Assembly: GCF_900100375.1 (NCBI RefSeq)
Contig: NZ_FNEZ01000006.1
Span: 171,435 to 235,434, forward strand
Source of the DNA: Flavobacterium noncentrifugens
Lineage (GTDB): Bacteria > Bacteroidota > Bacteroidia > Flavobacteriales > Flavobacteriaceae
DNA: 64,000 bases
Direction: 5' to 3'
Shown here: piece by piece, positions 54,778 through 62,873 of the stretch
Layout of the letters: every line of letters begins with the position of its first letter
How positions within the stretch are numbered: the stretch's first letter is position 1
The notes under the pieces: model-generated
The model's database searches: none
Told to the model about the DNA's origin: nothing
Seen by the model: only the letters and a program-made list of their open reading frames with translations
Program-made: the position numbers and the translations under genes

Positions 54778-54912
54778 GCACAACCGCCGTTTCAAGATAT
54801 TGCCGAGATTTCGGTAGCTGGAAGTTGCGGTTTCCCGAACATTGTTTATCTTCGGCAGAGAGTACTCAGCTCGCTTTGATCGGCAACATCGTGAAGCGGC
54901 CTAACGTTAGCA
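54778..54912 (+). repeat. attC-like repeat R10
   Basis: 135 bp. Arms CCGTTTCAAGATATTGCCG and CGGCAACATCGTGAAGCGG; TTTCCCGAACATTGTTTATC in the centre is a variant. Confidence 0.85.
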
Positions 54913-54939
54913 GATATTTAACCAAAAAACGTAAATAAC

Positions 54940-55335
54940 ATGACTCAAGAAGAAGAGAACAGAATTGACAATTATAGGATTTCAATAGAAAAAGGGAAAT
55001 TATTTTTTAAACAAATAACTGATTACTATGCAAATGCGTATGTGCTAAATGAAACAGATGCTGTCGAATTTTCTGAAAATATTTTAAAGATAATTTATTT
55101 GTATAAACCGTATCTAATTGAAATAACCTATAATGAAGAATTAGACCTTGGACAATTTAATATTTATGAAAGTGAAATAGGAACGCATTTTATGCCGGAA
55201 CCAAAATATAAATTAAAGGAGAATAGCTCGATATTTTTTGACTTTATCGGAAATGTTTTCATAGGTGACCCCAAATCTGCACATTCGACTCCAAGACGAG
55301 CAGCAGAACAAATAATTCGTGAAATTTGCAAATAA
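54940..55335 (+). CDS. Cassette 10: cytoplasmic hypothetical protein
   Basis: 131 residues, acidic, no signal or membrane segment. MTQEEENRIDNYRISIEKGK opens a helical half; the rest has KPYLIEITYNEELDLGQFNI and EKIGTHFMPEPKYK-like strands, ending in RRAAEQIIREICK. Size and acidity recall immunity proteins or antitoxins, but I see no partner. Head GTTAGCAGATATTTA pairs with tail AAACATCTGCTAAC. Confidence 0.6.
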   Translation: MTQEEENRIDNYRISIEKGKLFFKQITDYYANAYVLNETDAVEFSENILKIIYLYKPYLIEITYNEELDLGQFNIYESEIGTHFMPEPKYKLKENSSIFFDFIGNVFIGDPKSAHSTPRRAAEQIIREICK

Positions 55336-55340
55336 ACATC

Positions 55341-55474
55341 TGCTAACAGCGGCTAAGCGAGATTGCTGGTTTTCGGTAACCGTAAATTTTGTTTTCACGA
55401 AGAAAGTTTTATCCTGGCAGAGAAAACTCAATCCGCTTGAATCGCAACCTCGCTTAAGCCGCGAAACGTTGGCT
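55341..55474 (+). repeat. attC-like repeat R11
   Basis: 134 bp, group A; differs from R7 at only a few positions. Confidence 0.92.
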
Positions 55475-55510
55475 GACATTTATGAAGACCGCAGAACGAA
55501 TAAACAAGAA

Positions 55511-56056
55511 ATGATAACAAAAGAAGATTTAGAAAAGAAATACTCAACATTTTCAAATTCGGAACTGTTGGAAATTATACAAGATAAATTTAGTTATACT
55601 GATATAGCCGTTTTGGTTGCTATGTCAGAAATCTCTAAAAGAAATTTGAATGAACAAGACATAAAAAAATACAAGACCGCAAAAGAACTTGAAATCAAGA
55701 ATTTTATTCAGAAAAATATTGTCGACGATTTATCATTTTTGCAAAAAAACTTATTCTTTTATATTTGGATTCCATTTCTAAACTTTCCTTTTAAAAGAAA
55801 TTTTTTCGATGATGGTTTTGAGCTAAAACTCAAACAAGCTAATTATTATTCATGGCTAGGATTTGCATTTTGCGTAATATTGTCAGCGATTCAGTCAAAT
55901 TATAAATTCTCAACAATTGTGTTTTTAATAATTTGGATGGCGACTTTTTTAGTTACATTTCTCTTTGATGAATTTTTTAATCGCCAAAGTCAAATTCGTA
56001 AATTGCAGAAAATTTTTAATATCGAATCGGAAGACGAAATTAGTCACAAAAACTAA
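55511..56056 (+). CDS. Cassette 11: two-helix membrane protein
   Basis: 181 residues from ATG 55511. An N-terminal helical cytoplasmic part of about 100 residues (LEKKYSTFSNSELLEIIQDK, DIAVLVAMSEISKRNLNEQD) precedes two membrane helices (YYSWLGFAFCVILSAIQS and FSTIVFLIIWMATFLVTFLF) and a charged tail. No named family. Head GTTGGCTGACATTTA pairs with tail AAACGTCAGCCAAC. Confidence 0.6.
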   Translation: MITKEDLEKKYSTFSNSELLEIIQDKFSYTDIAVLVAMSEISKRNLNEQDIKKYKTAKELEIKNFIQKNIVDDLSFLQKNLFFYIWIPFLNFPFKRNFFDDGFELKLKQANYYSWLGFAFCVILSAIQSNYKFSTIVFLIIWMATFLVTFLFDEFFNRQSQIRKLQKIFNIESEDEISHKN

Positions 56057-56061
56057 ACGTC

Positions 56062-56194
56062 AGCCAACAACCGCTTCAAGAAATTGCCGGTTTTTTTTAA
56101 ATTGAAATTGTAGTTTCACGAAGAAAGTTTATCTTGGCAGAGAATAATCGGCTCGCTTTCATCGGCAACTTCGTGAAGCGGCGAAACGTTAGCT
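56062..56194 (+). repeat. attC-like repeat R12
   Basis: 133 bp. Arms CCGCTTCAAGAAATTGCCG and CGGCAACTTCGTGAAGCGG. Confidence 0.9.
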
Positions 56195-56249
56195 GTTATT
56201 TTTGAAAATCTCAAAAAAATCATGATTTTTCTTTAATTGAAAGTTTGAT

Positions 56250-56257
56250 TATATTTG
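56250..56257 (+). promoter_or_regulatory. Promoter of cassette 12
   Basis: TATATTTG matches TAnnTTTG exactly and lies 23 bp before the ATG at 56280, so this cassette carries its own -7 element. Confidence 0.5.
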
Positions 56258-56279
56258 TCAAGGCAAAACCGTTTAAAAT

Positions 56280-56901
56280 ATGAATTACACAATATCCTTT
56301 CAGGAAAGAGCAAAGTTAGGTTTCGAACAATTATCCAAACAATCGCCGGTTACCTTAAAAATGGCGAAACAACAGGCCGAACAATTGAAATCGAAAAGCA
56401 TTTCAAAAGTGAAGAAGCAAAGAGATTAGAAAACTATATTACGCAGAGTAATCTTTGGGTTAGAGATATCGATCTTTCTCAATATGTTAGTGAAGGCGCA
56501 GAACAAAAAGTATATCTGAAAGATTCGGAAAATGTATTGAAATTAAATGATTCAATTTATTACACTTCATGGAAAGATTACTTTTACAATTTATTGCTTC
56601 ACAATTATTTTTTTCCAGACACAGCATATGAATTGATTGGTTTTACAAAAGACAACGATATTTTGTATTGTGTAGTTCAACAATCTTATGTTGCCATTCA
56701 GTAAATACTGATTTGCAACAAGTCAAAACATTTTTAACACAAAACGGATTTGAGAATAATCGTAGTAATGATTATTTCAATTCTGAATTAGGAATTATAT
56801 TAGAAGATTTACACGACGAGAATGTTTTGACAAGGAATGAAATCTTGTATTTTATCGATACCGTTTTCTATTTGACTCCGGAATTTTGGTCTGAAGATTA
56901 A
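56280..56901 (+). pseudogene. Cassette 12: decayed kinase-like gene (polyvalent-protein kinase type)
   Basis: Three frames join into one protein of about 207 residues. ATG 56280 gives MN, then after a missing base near 56286 the main frame reads LHNILSGKSKVRFRTIIQTI to LYCVVQQSYVAI. A second missing base near 56698 leads to VNTDLQQVKTFLTQNGF to the end at 56901. The joined protein contains EGAEQKVYLKDSENVLKLND (nucleotide-binding strands) and IILEDLHDENVLTRNE with YFIDTVFY, resembling a protein kinase catalytic loop and DFG-like site, as in the Kinase-PolyVal family. Two single-base deletions make it inactive unless they are assembly errors. Head GTTAGCTGTTATTTT pairs with tail AAACAACAGCTAAC. 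Confidence 0.62.
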
Positions 56902-56907
56902 AACAAC

Positions 56908-57040
56908 AGCTAACCGCCGCTTCAAGAAATTGCCGGTTTTAGGTTATTGAATGTTTTGTTTCACGAAGAATGTTTTATCTTGGCAGACAGAACTCAGCTC
57001 GCTTTCATCGGCAACTTCGTGAAGCGGCAAAACGTTGGGC
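56908..57040 (+). repeat. attC-like repeat R13
   Basis: 133 bp. Same arm type as R12. Confidence 0.9.
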
Positions 57041-57059
57041 GAAAATTCAGACATACATC

Positions 57060-57851
57060 ATGAAAATACATTTAGTCATTACAATTTTGTTAATTACCAT
57101 TTTATCTGGCTGTAATTCCGAAAATTCATCTGGAAAATATTTCTTTTATTCTTCGCCATCATTTCACGAAGGATTCGATATAGAACTTGATTTAAAAAAT
57201 AGACGAATTAGCGCAAAAGAGAATTATCAATATTTTTTTGCTGATTCATTATCGCCAACGCTTTTCCGAATGATAGATTCTCTTGACGCGCGAAGTGTGA
57301 AAAATTTTCTTCCAAAAGGAAGTAATATAACTGTCGAAATAAGTGACTCAGAATACGAGAAGTTGAAAATAAATTTGGATAAGCTATTAGATTATAAACT
57401 ATCTGAAAGAGAAAAAATACCACCAAATGACGGAATTACAATTTTTGTAGAAGATAGCGTTGGCAACAAGAATATTCGGAGAAATACTTTTTATTCACCA
57501 TCTAAGAAAACCAAACAAGGAAAAATTATAATTGAGACCTATAAAATTTTAATAGATATCTTTAAAAACAAAACTGTTATAGAAGAAAGTATAGAAAATT
57601 CTGAAAGATATTTTGATGACAAACTTATAAAAGTAAAAAGTCGGAATCCGTTGTACGTAAAAGTGCTAGAAAACAGAGATGAGAATTGTGAATCGTTAGA
57701 GTATGAAATTAAACAATTGCCGAATTCAAAAACGATTTTTCTCGACCTAACAAATTTTGACGGAGATAAAAAATGTATCGAAAAAGTCTTTCGGAAGAAA
57801 TATTCAAAAATTAAATGGATTTCAAAAGATTCACCATTTGCAGAACCATAG
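57060..57851 (+). CDS. Cassette 13: lipoprotein of unknown function
   Basis: 263 residues from ATG 57060. Lipoprotein signal LLITILSGC with Cys at about 16. The mature part has alternating charged helices and strands (FHEGFDIELDLKNRRISAKE, EKLKINLDKLLDYKLSEREK, FVEDSVGNKNIRRNTFYS). It is the longest gene of the array. No family recognised. Head GTTGGGCGAAAATTC pairs with tail GAATCTTCGCCCAAC at 13 of 15 positions. Confidence 0.65.
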   Translation: MKIHLVITILLITILSGCNSENSSGKYFFYSSPSFHEGFDIELDLKNRRISAKENYQYFFADSLSPTLFRMIDSLDARSVKNFLPKGSNITVEISDSEYEKLKINLDKLLDYKLSEREKIPPNDGITIFVEDSVGNKNIRRNTFYSPSKKTKQGKIIIETYKILIDIFKNKTVIEESIENSERYFDDKLIKVKSRNPLYVKVLENRDENCESLEYEIKQLPNSKTIFLDLTNFDGDKKCIEKVFRKKYSKIKWISKDSPFAEP

Positions 57852-57858
57852 AATCTTC

Positions 57859-57992
57859 GCCCAACCGCCTTTAACCGCAATTGCTGATTTTCGGTTTACA
57901 GAACGTCTATTTTCACGTAGAAAGTTTTATCTTGGCAGAGAAAACTCAGCTCGCTTGCATCAGCAACTGCGGTTACAGGCCAAACGTTACCT
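57859..57992 (+). repeat. attC-like repeat R14
   Basis: 134 bp. Arms GCCTTTAACCGCAATTGCTG and CAGCAACTGCGGTTACAGGC. Confidence 0.88.
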
Positions 57993-58021
57993 GCAAGCTT
58001 CGACCAAAATTCGTATAAAAA

Positions 58022-58420
58022 ATGAAATATCAAAGCATTTTAATTTTGTTGTCTTTTTCGTGTCAATCAAGTTTGAAAAATGAACCAAAAAAGTTTGATG
58101 AAAAAATAGTCGATTTCATTATTGAAAACTCGAGCAATAAATATCTAGAATTGGAAAATTTGTACGATTCATTACCTCATAAAATTTTAAATGACGTAAA
58201 TGAAAAACTCATTCTTGTACAAATTCTAAAAACAAAAGGTTTTACAGTCATCAATTGGGGAAGAGGAAATCATCCATTAGGCCCAAGAATAGTTTCAATT
58301 ACTTTGAAAAATGCTGAATGTGAATGCGAAGTAGATAAAATATATTATTCAACAGATGCTCTTCCAGAAGAAATTTATAAAATAACTGAAAGGATTAAAT
58401 GCAAAAAAGCCAGCAGGTAA
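58022..58420 (+). CDS. Cassette 14: small lipoprotein
   Basis: 132 residues. MKYQSILILLSFSCQSS is a short lipoprotein signal with Cys14. The remainder has a helical part (FIIENSSNKYLELENLYDSL) and TVINWGRGNHPLGPRIVSIT followed by CECEVDKIYY and a C-terminal Cys. The stop TAA lies inside the AGGTAAC box of R15. Head GTTACCTGCAAGCT pairs with tail CCAGCAGGTAAC. Confidence 0.65.
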   Translation: MKYQSILILLSFSCQSSLKNEPKKFDEKIVDFIIENSSNKYLELENLYDSLPHKILNDVNEKLILVQILKTKGFTVINWGRGNHPLGPRIVSITLKNAECECEVDKIYYSTDALPEEIYKITERIKCKKASR

Positions 58421-58549
58421 CCGCCGGTAAGCGAATTACGCTGGTTTTCGGTAAGTTGAACGTTTGTTTTTCACGAAGAATGTTTTATCTTGGCAGAGAA
58501 AACTCAGTCCGCTGACATCGCGAATTCGCTTACCGGCAAAACGTTAGCA
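58415..58549 (+). repeat. attC-like repeat R15
   Basis: 135 bp. Arms GCCGGTAAGCGAATTACGC and GCGAATTCGCTTACCGGC; one unpaired base in the left arm. Its first box includes the stop of the cassette 14 gene. Confidence 0.9.
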
Positions 58550-58577
58550 GAAACCACAAAAAACAACCTTGACAAAA

Positions 58578-59357
58578 ATGGAAAATTCAGAATTAATTGA
58601 AATACCAAAATATAAAGTTTACAAAGATCGCGCGATTTGGGTAGGAACGTTTTTAGGAGGTCCATTAGTAGCTGGTTATTTAATAGCAGAAAATTTTAAA
58701 GCTTTTGGCGAACCAGAAAAAGCAAAAAAAACTTGGATTATTTCAATAGGTGTTACAATATTAATATTTGGAGGATTACTTTTAATTCCTGAGAATGCTA
58801 AAATTCCAAATCAAATTATTCCAATTGTTTATACAGTAATTGCTTATTATTGTTTAATACATTTTCAAGGACAAAAGATAAATAATCACATTGAACGTAA
58901 TGGAGAACTGTATGGTTGGTGGAGAATCATTGCAATCGGGATTATTGGAGTTATTGTAACTCTCGTAACATTTGTAAGCATTGGGCTTTTATCCGATACA
59001 ATATCAAGTCCAACAAATAATTTGCCAACCGAAATAACTATGAAATATGGCAAAATGAATCATGAAATTGTTTTTGACTCACAAAATGTTTCGAAAAAAG
59101 AAGCTGATGAAATTGCCAAAGGGTTTACAAAAACAACTTTTTTTGATCTAGCTATTACGAAATATGTCTATTTAAAAAAAGAAGGAAGTGATTATATAAT
59201 TTCTATTTCATGTGATGAATCAATTAAAACTGATAATGGAATGGAAGCAGTTTTTGGAGAATTGAGAAATGATATGCAAAAATTATATCCTAGTAATAAA
59301 ATAAAATTTAATCTAGTTGTTGGAAATCTTGACAATATTGTAAAAAAGTTAGAATAA
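58578..59357 (+). CDS. Cassette 15: multi-helix membrane protein
   Basis: 259 residues from ATG 58578. About four membrane helices in the first 150 residues (FLGGPLVAGYLIAENFKAF, WIISIGVTILIFGGLLLIP, IIPIVYTVIAYYCLIHF, IIAIGIIGVIVTLVTFVSIG), then a soluble domain of about 110 residues (TEITMKYGKMNHEIVFDSQN). The N-terminal layout recalls small YIP1-like or DUF membrane domains, but no name can be given. Head GTTAGCAGAAACCAC pairs with tail GTGGCATCTGCTAAC. Confidence 0.62.
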   Translation: MENSELIEIPKYKVYKDRAIWVGTFLGGPLVAGYLIAENFKAFGEPEKAKKTWIISIGVTILIFGGLLLIPENAKIPNQIIPIVYTVIAYYCLIHFQGQKINNHIERNGELYGWWRIIAIGIIGVIVTLVTFVSIGLLSDTISSPTNNLPTEITMKYGKMNHEIVFDSQNVSKKEADEIAKGFTKTTFFDLAITKYVYLKKEGSDYIISISCDESIKTDNGMEAVFGELRNDMQKLYPSNKIKFNLVVGNLDNIVKKLE

Positions 59358-59365
59358 GTGGCATC

Positions 59366-59498
59366 TGCTAACAGCGCAACTAAGCAAGAGCTTGTTTTTC
59401 CTGGGTTGAACGTTTATATTTCACGAAGAAAGTTTATCTTCGGCAGAGAGAACTCATTCCGCTTTTCCGCTCCTGCGTAGTTGCGCGAAACGTTAACT
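59366..59498 (+). repeat. attC-like repeat R16
   Basis: 133 bp. Arms GCGCAACTAAGCAAGAGC and GCTCCTGCGTAGTTGCGC, a unique arm sequence that is still complementary. Confidence 0.88.
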
Positions 59499-59506
59499 GA
59501 AATGCT

Positions 59507-60073
59507 ATGAAAAATCGATTACTACAGACAATAATTCTTTTATTTACATCAATCTTATTTGGACAATCTCCAAAAGAAATAACAAAATACTTGAAAACGC
59601 ATTATGCAGGTAAACCAGAGGAATCAAGTGTCGGTTATTACTTGTACACGAACGATACTTTAAAAATTTATCCAGACAATGTTTTAGCAAATGTTCTTCC
59701 TAAATATAAATTTTACAACTTTATTATTGATGAAAAAGGCTGCTATGGATTTAGTTCGAGAATTGGAATAATCACAAAAAATGACAAGGATTTAGTCGAA
59801 CAGTTTGGATTATGGGCAATTGGTTCAGACCAAGATTTTAATCCTGAGTTCATAAATATATTTAAGACTAAGCGAGTTAGAGATGATAAAGATTTTGAAG
59901 CATATGTATTCAGTATAGCCAAACTATTATTTTCAACTTATTATGAAAACGAATTTAAGAAAGGTTTACACACAAAAAATTGTCAGACTTTTGAAAGTAA
60001 AAATAGAGGAATTATTACAATTGAATATTCAAATAATCAGATTACGAATATCAAATATCGTATGGTGATATAA
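59507..60073 (+). CDS. Cassette 16: secreted hypothetical protein
   Basis: 188 residues. Signal peptide MKNRLLQTIILLFTSILFGQ, then SPKEITKYLKTHYAGKPEES. Aromatic-rich strands (FYNFIIDEKGCYGFSSRIGI) and a basic tail follow. The start lies only 8 bp after the GTTAACT box, the shortest leader of the array. No family recognised. Head GTTAACTGAAATGCT pairs with tail AGCACATCAGTTAAC. Confidence 0.62.
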   Translation: MKNRLLQTIILLFTSILFGQSPKEITKYLKTHYAGKPEESSVGYYLYTNDTLKIYPDNVLANVLPKYKFYNFIIDEKGCYGFSSRIGIITKNDKDLVEQFGLWAIGSDQDFNPEFINIFKTKRVRDDKDFEAYVFSIAKLLFSTYYENEFKKGLHTKNCQTFESKNRGIITIEYSNNQITNIKYRMVI

Positions 60074-60083
60074 AAAGCACATC

Positions 60084-60214
60084 AGTTAACCGCACCTAAT
60101 CGAAACTGCTGGTTTTCAGTGAATAGAACCCGTATTTTTCATAACTTCGTACGCGGTAACAGAGAATACTCAGCTTCGGTCGCCGCAGCTTCGGTTAGCT
60201 GCCAAACGTTAGCT
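60084..60214 (+). repeat. attC-like repeat R17
   Basis: 131 bp. Arms GCACCTAATCGAAACTGCTG and GCAGCTTCGGTTAGCTGC; the centre is variant (TTCATAACTTCGTACGCGG). Confidence 0.82.
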
Positions 60215-60251
60215 GTCATGCCGCTGAAATTCGTGCTAAAATTGAAAATCA

Positions 60252-60803
60252 ATGAGATATAGAATAAAAATTTTACAAATTATCCTTTTTGTTAGCTTAT
60301 CGATTCATGCGCAAAACAATGCTGCCAAAATTCATATTCGTGACTTGAACTCAAAAAGCATAGAAGTTAATTCTGGAGGTAAAATTTATAACTATGATTT
60401 TATCTTTCCACAAGTAATGTCTATTGATTCCTATTTCGTATCGACAACAGACGATATATTTTATATTAAATACGAATATACAGGTTCGGCAATTTCAAAG
60501 TATTTTGATCTAGTTGGTTTTAGGTGGAAAGATGGAAACATATATCTCAAAGAATACGTGATAATGAATAACCAAAAAGGCAAATGGACAGGAGTTGCCA
60601 GAATATTAAATGAAAAATTGGTTAAGAATTACGAAGATGTAGAAAGCATAATTACATCTTTTAAAAATGAAAGTGAGGTCAGCGTAGTAAGAAATTCAAA
60701 ACGTATTGGTAAGATAAAAATTCCAAAAAAAATTGCGACTGAATTAATTATAGATGACAAAATTTTTTTTGAGATTCTAAATGACGCAAAAAAGTACAAG
60801 TAA
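60252..60803 (+). CDS. Cassette 17: secreted hypothetical protein
   Basis: 183 residues. Signal peptide (LQIILFVSLSIHAQ). The rest is beta-rich: FIFPQVMSIDSYFVSTTDDI, FYIKYEYTGSAISKYFDLVG, WKDGNIYLKEYVIMNNQKGK. No family recognised. Head GTTAGCTGTCATGCC pairs with tail GGCACGAACAGCTAAC. Confidence 0.62.
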   Translation: MRYRIKILQIILFVSLSIHAQNNAAKIHIRDLNSKSIEVNSGGKIYNYDFIFPQVMSIDSYFVSTTDDIFYIKYEYTGSAISKYFDLVGFRWKDGNIYLKEYVIMNNQKGKWTGVARILNEKLVKNYEDVESIITSFKNESEVSVVRNSKRIGKIKIPKKIATELIIDDKIFFEILNDAKKYK

Positions 60804-60813
60804 TGGCACGAAC

Positions 60814-60947
60814 AGCTAACCGCCTGTAAGCGAATTGCGCTTGTTTTGAGTTGCCGGAAATTGTAGTTCCACGAAGAATGTTTATATTCGGCAGAGAAAA
60901 CTCAACTCGCTTGCACCGCGAATTCACTTACAGGCAAAACGTTACCA
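60814..60947 (+). repeat. attC-like repeat R18
   Basis: 134 bp. Arms GCCTGTAAGCGAATTGCGC and GCGAATTCACTTACAGGC. Confidence 0.88.
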
Positions 60948-60973
60948 GTAATGCCCAAAAAACGTATATCATA

Positions 60974-61524
60974 ATGAGAAAATTTTTTCCAATTCTTTTT
61001 ATTTTCTTTCTGAATAAATCATTTGGACAAAATGAACAGATTAGAAAAGAAATTACGGCAGATATATTACAAAATGCCTACAATTATAGTAAACCGAAAG
61101 TTGTAAATCAGTTAGATAAAAGCAGAATTGAAGAACATTTGCAGAGTTTAATAGAAAGTAAAAATGGTTTTTTCGCTCAAAGGATAAATAATTCATCTGA
61201 TTCATTAAAAAGTATAGTGATTACGAAAGATGAGAGAAAATATTTAATAAAGTCTATTCGAAATCAATATGATCTGAAGTGGAGAAAAGAAGATTTTGAA
61301 AATTATGAAATATTAGACAAAGATGACTCGGAAAGTTACTTAAAGTCAAAAAAAAAGAATACAACTGTAGAAATTTCTAATCCAATCTTTTTAGAAATGA
61401 AGAATATGCTATGGTTTACTTTGCAAATTATATTGGAAAATCAGGAGAATCAGGTTTGAATGTATATAAAAAACAGAATGGTATGTGGAAGATTTGGGTT
61501 CGAATAAGTTCTGTCGAATATTAA
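60974..61524 (+). pseudogene. Cassette 18: frameshifted secreted protein gene
   Basis: ATG 60974 opens a signal peptide (MRKFFPILFIFFLNKSFGQ) and a charged domain up to TVEISNPIF. Near a five-T run at 61388-61392 the natural frame is lost. The uninterrupted frame ends early at 61459, while the other frame continues as RNEEYAMVYFANYIGKSGES to WVRISSVEY at 61524, directly before R19. Joined, it is about 183 residues with a typical closing beta-strand pair (LNVYKKQNGMWKIW). One base is missing. Head GTTACCAGTAATGCC pairs with tail GGCACTACTGGTAAC. Confidence 0.68.
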
Positions 61525-61533
61525 CGGCACTAC

Positions 61534-61667
61534 TGGTAACAGCGGCTAAGCGAGATTGCTGGTTTTCGGTAGCCGGAAATCTTGTTTTCACGAAGAAAGT
61601 TCTATCTTGGCAGAGAAAACTCAGTCCGCTTGAATCGCAACCTCGCTTAAGCCGCGAAACGTTAGAA
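61534..61667 (+). repeat. attC-like repeat R19
   Basis: 134 bp, group A, nearly identical to R7, R8 and R11. Confidence 0.92.
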
Positions 61668-61715
61668 GAAATTGCAAAAAAATCGCGATGACATTAAAAT
61701 GCGTCCATAAATTCA

Positions 61716-61723
61716 TATATTTG
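61716..61723 (+). promoter_or_regulatory. Promoter of the toxin-antitoxin cassette
   Basis: TATATTTG is a perfect TAnnTTTG, 19 bp before the antitoxin ATG. Confidence 0.55.
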
Positions 61724-61742
61724 TACGTATAAAATATTTGAT

Positions 61743-61991
61743 ATGGATACTAAACTCACATTAAAGCTAGATCAAGAAATTATTGAAAAAGCTAAGTTAT
61801 ATGCGTCGGAAAAGAAATTAAGCTTGTCCAGGTTAATTGAGAATTATCTTAACTCTTTGACTTCTGACAAACCCAAAAATGAATTACAAATATCGCCTTT
61901 TGTAAAAAGTCTTTCTTCGGGAATTACAATTCCCGCAAATTATGATTATAAAAAAGATCGCGTGGATTATTTAGAGCAAAAATACAAATGA
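61743..61991 (+). CDS. Cassette 19: antitoxin (DUF6364/RHH-like)
   Basis: 82 residues. MDTKLTLKLDQEIIEKAKLY and SEKKLSLSRLIENYLNSLT form a ribbon-helix-helix-like DNA-binding half. The C-terminal SPFVKSLSSGITIPANYDYK segment is typical of antitoxins that wrap the PIN toxin. It should neutralise the toxin and repress the operon. Its TGA overlaps the toxin ATG (ATGA). The shared leader has its own promoter. Cassette head GTTAGAAGAAATTGC pairs with tail GCAACTTCTTCTAAC. Confidence 0.82.
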   Translation: MDTKLTLKLDQEIIEKAKLYASEKKLSLSRLIENYLNSLTSDKPKNELQISPFVKSLSSGITIPANYDYKKDRVDYLEQKYK

Positions 61992-62401
61992 CCAGAATAT
62001 TTTTAGACACTAATGTCATATTGGATCTATTAGCGGAAAGAATTCCTTTTTTTGATTCAATTGCCAAAGTAGCAACTCTTGCTGATCAAAAGAAACTTAT
62101 TTTAGTTGTTTCTCCGTTATCGTTCACAACTGTAGAATATATTTTAAATAAATTTGAATCTTCCGAATCCGTTTTAAGCAAATTGCGAAAATTTAAAATC
62201 ATTTGTGAAGTATGTGAGGTTAACGAAGAAACAATTGAAAAAGGACTAAATTCAAGTTTTAAGGATTTTGAAGATGCAGTTCAATATTTTACTGCAATCC
62301 AATCCAGTTGCTCAATTATTATTACTAGAAATGGAAAAGATTTTAAGAGCTCAACAATTCCAATTATGACTGCAGAAGAATACCTGAGCAGTATACTTTA
62401 A
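61988..62401 (+). CDS. Cassette 19: PIN-domain toxin (VapC-like)
   Basis: 137 residues. An RNA-cleaving ribonuclease of the PIN family. Acidic residues are in MTRIFLDTNVILDLLAER (Asp7), the conserved Glu near TTVEYILNKF, KDFEDAVQYFTA and the TRNGKDFKSS loop. It overlaps the antitoxin gene by 4 bp. Toxin-antitoxin cassettes are known to stabilise large integron arrays. Confidence 0.85.
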   Translation: MTRIFLDTNVILDLLAERIPFFDSIAKVATLADQKKLILVVSPLSFTTVEYILNKFESSESVLSKLRKFKIICEVCEVNEETIEKGLNSSFKDFEDAVQYFTAIQSSCSIIITRNGKDFKSSTIPIMTAEEYLSSIL

Positions 62402-62411
62402 GAGCAACTTC

Positions 62412-62547
62412 TTCTAACAGCGGCTTCAAGCAATTGCGAAGTTTTTTGTTACCAGAAATCTTTATTTCACGAAGAATGTTTATATTCGGCAGACAGAACT
62501 CAGCTCGCTTTCATTCGCAACTGCGTGAGAGCCGCGAAACGTTATGG
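62412..62547 (+). repeat. attC-like repeat R20
   Basis: 136 bp. Arms GCGGCTTCAAGCAATTGCG and CGCAACTGCGTGAGAGCCGC. Confidence 0.9.
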
Positions 62548-62630
62548 GCAATTTGTTGAAAACTCCTTTCACCTAACAAAATTTTCATTTCATTAAATGT
62601 TAAATTGCTGATTAATAAATTATAACCTTT

Positions 62631-62873
62631 ATGAAAGATATTATCATTCGTCAGTATTTAGAACAACTTAAATCGGCAAATTCAAATACAGAACTTAGTT
62701 CAATTTTAAGTGAAATAATTAGATCCGGAGTTTCTATTCCAGAGTTAATGATGTATTTTAAAACGCATCAGGGCGATTTTGAAACTAAATCACAAGATCA
62801 TCAAAATACAATTTCAAATTCAAATAAGGCACAAGTAATTATGCAATTATTAATGCAAAAATTAAATAGATAA
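62631..62873 (+). CDS. Cassette 20: small hypothetical protein, gene 1 of 2
   Basis: 80 residues, helical, Gln/Asn/Ser-rich: MKDIIIRQYLEQLKSANSNT, ILSEIIRSGVSIPELMMYFK, and AQVIMQLLMQKLNR. No signal. The stop shares a base with the next ATG (TAATG), so the two are coupled. Head GTTATGGGCAATTTG pairs with tail CAAACTGCCCATAAC of the whole two-gene unit. Confidence 0.62.
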   Translation: MKDIIIRQYLEQLKSANSNTELSSILSEIIRSGVSIPELMMYFKTHQGDFETKSQDHQNTISNSNKAQVIMQLLMQKLNR

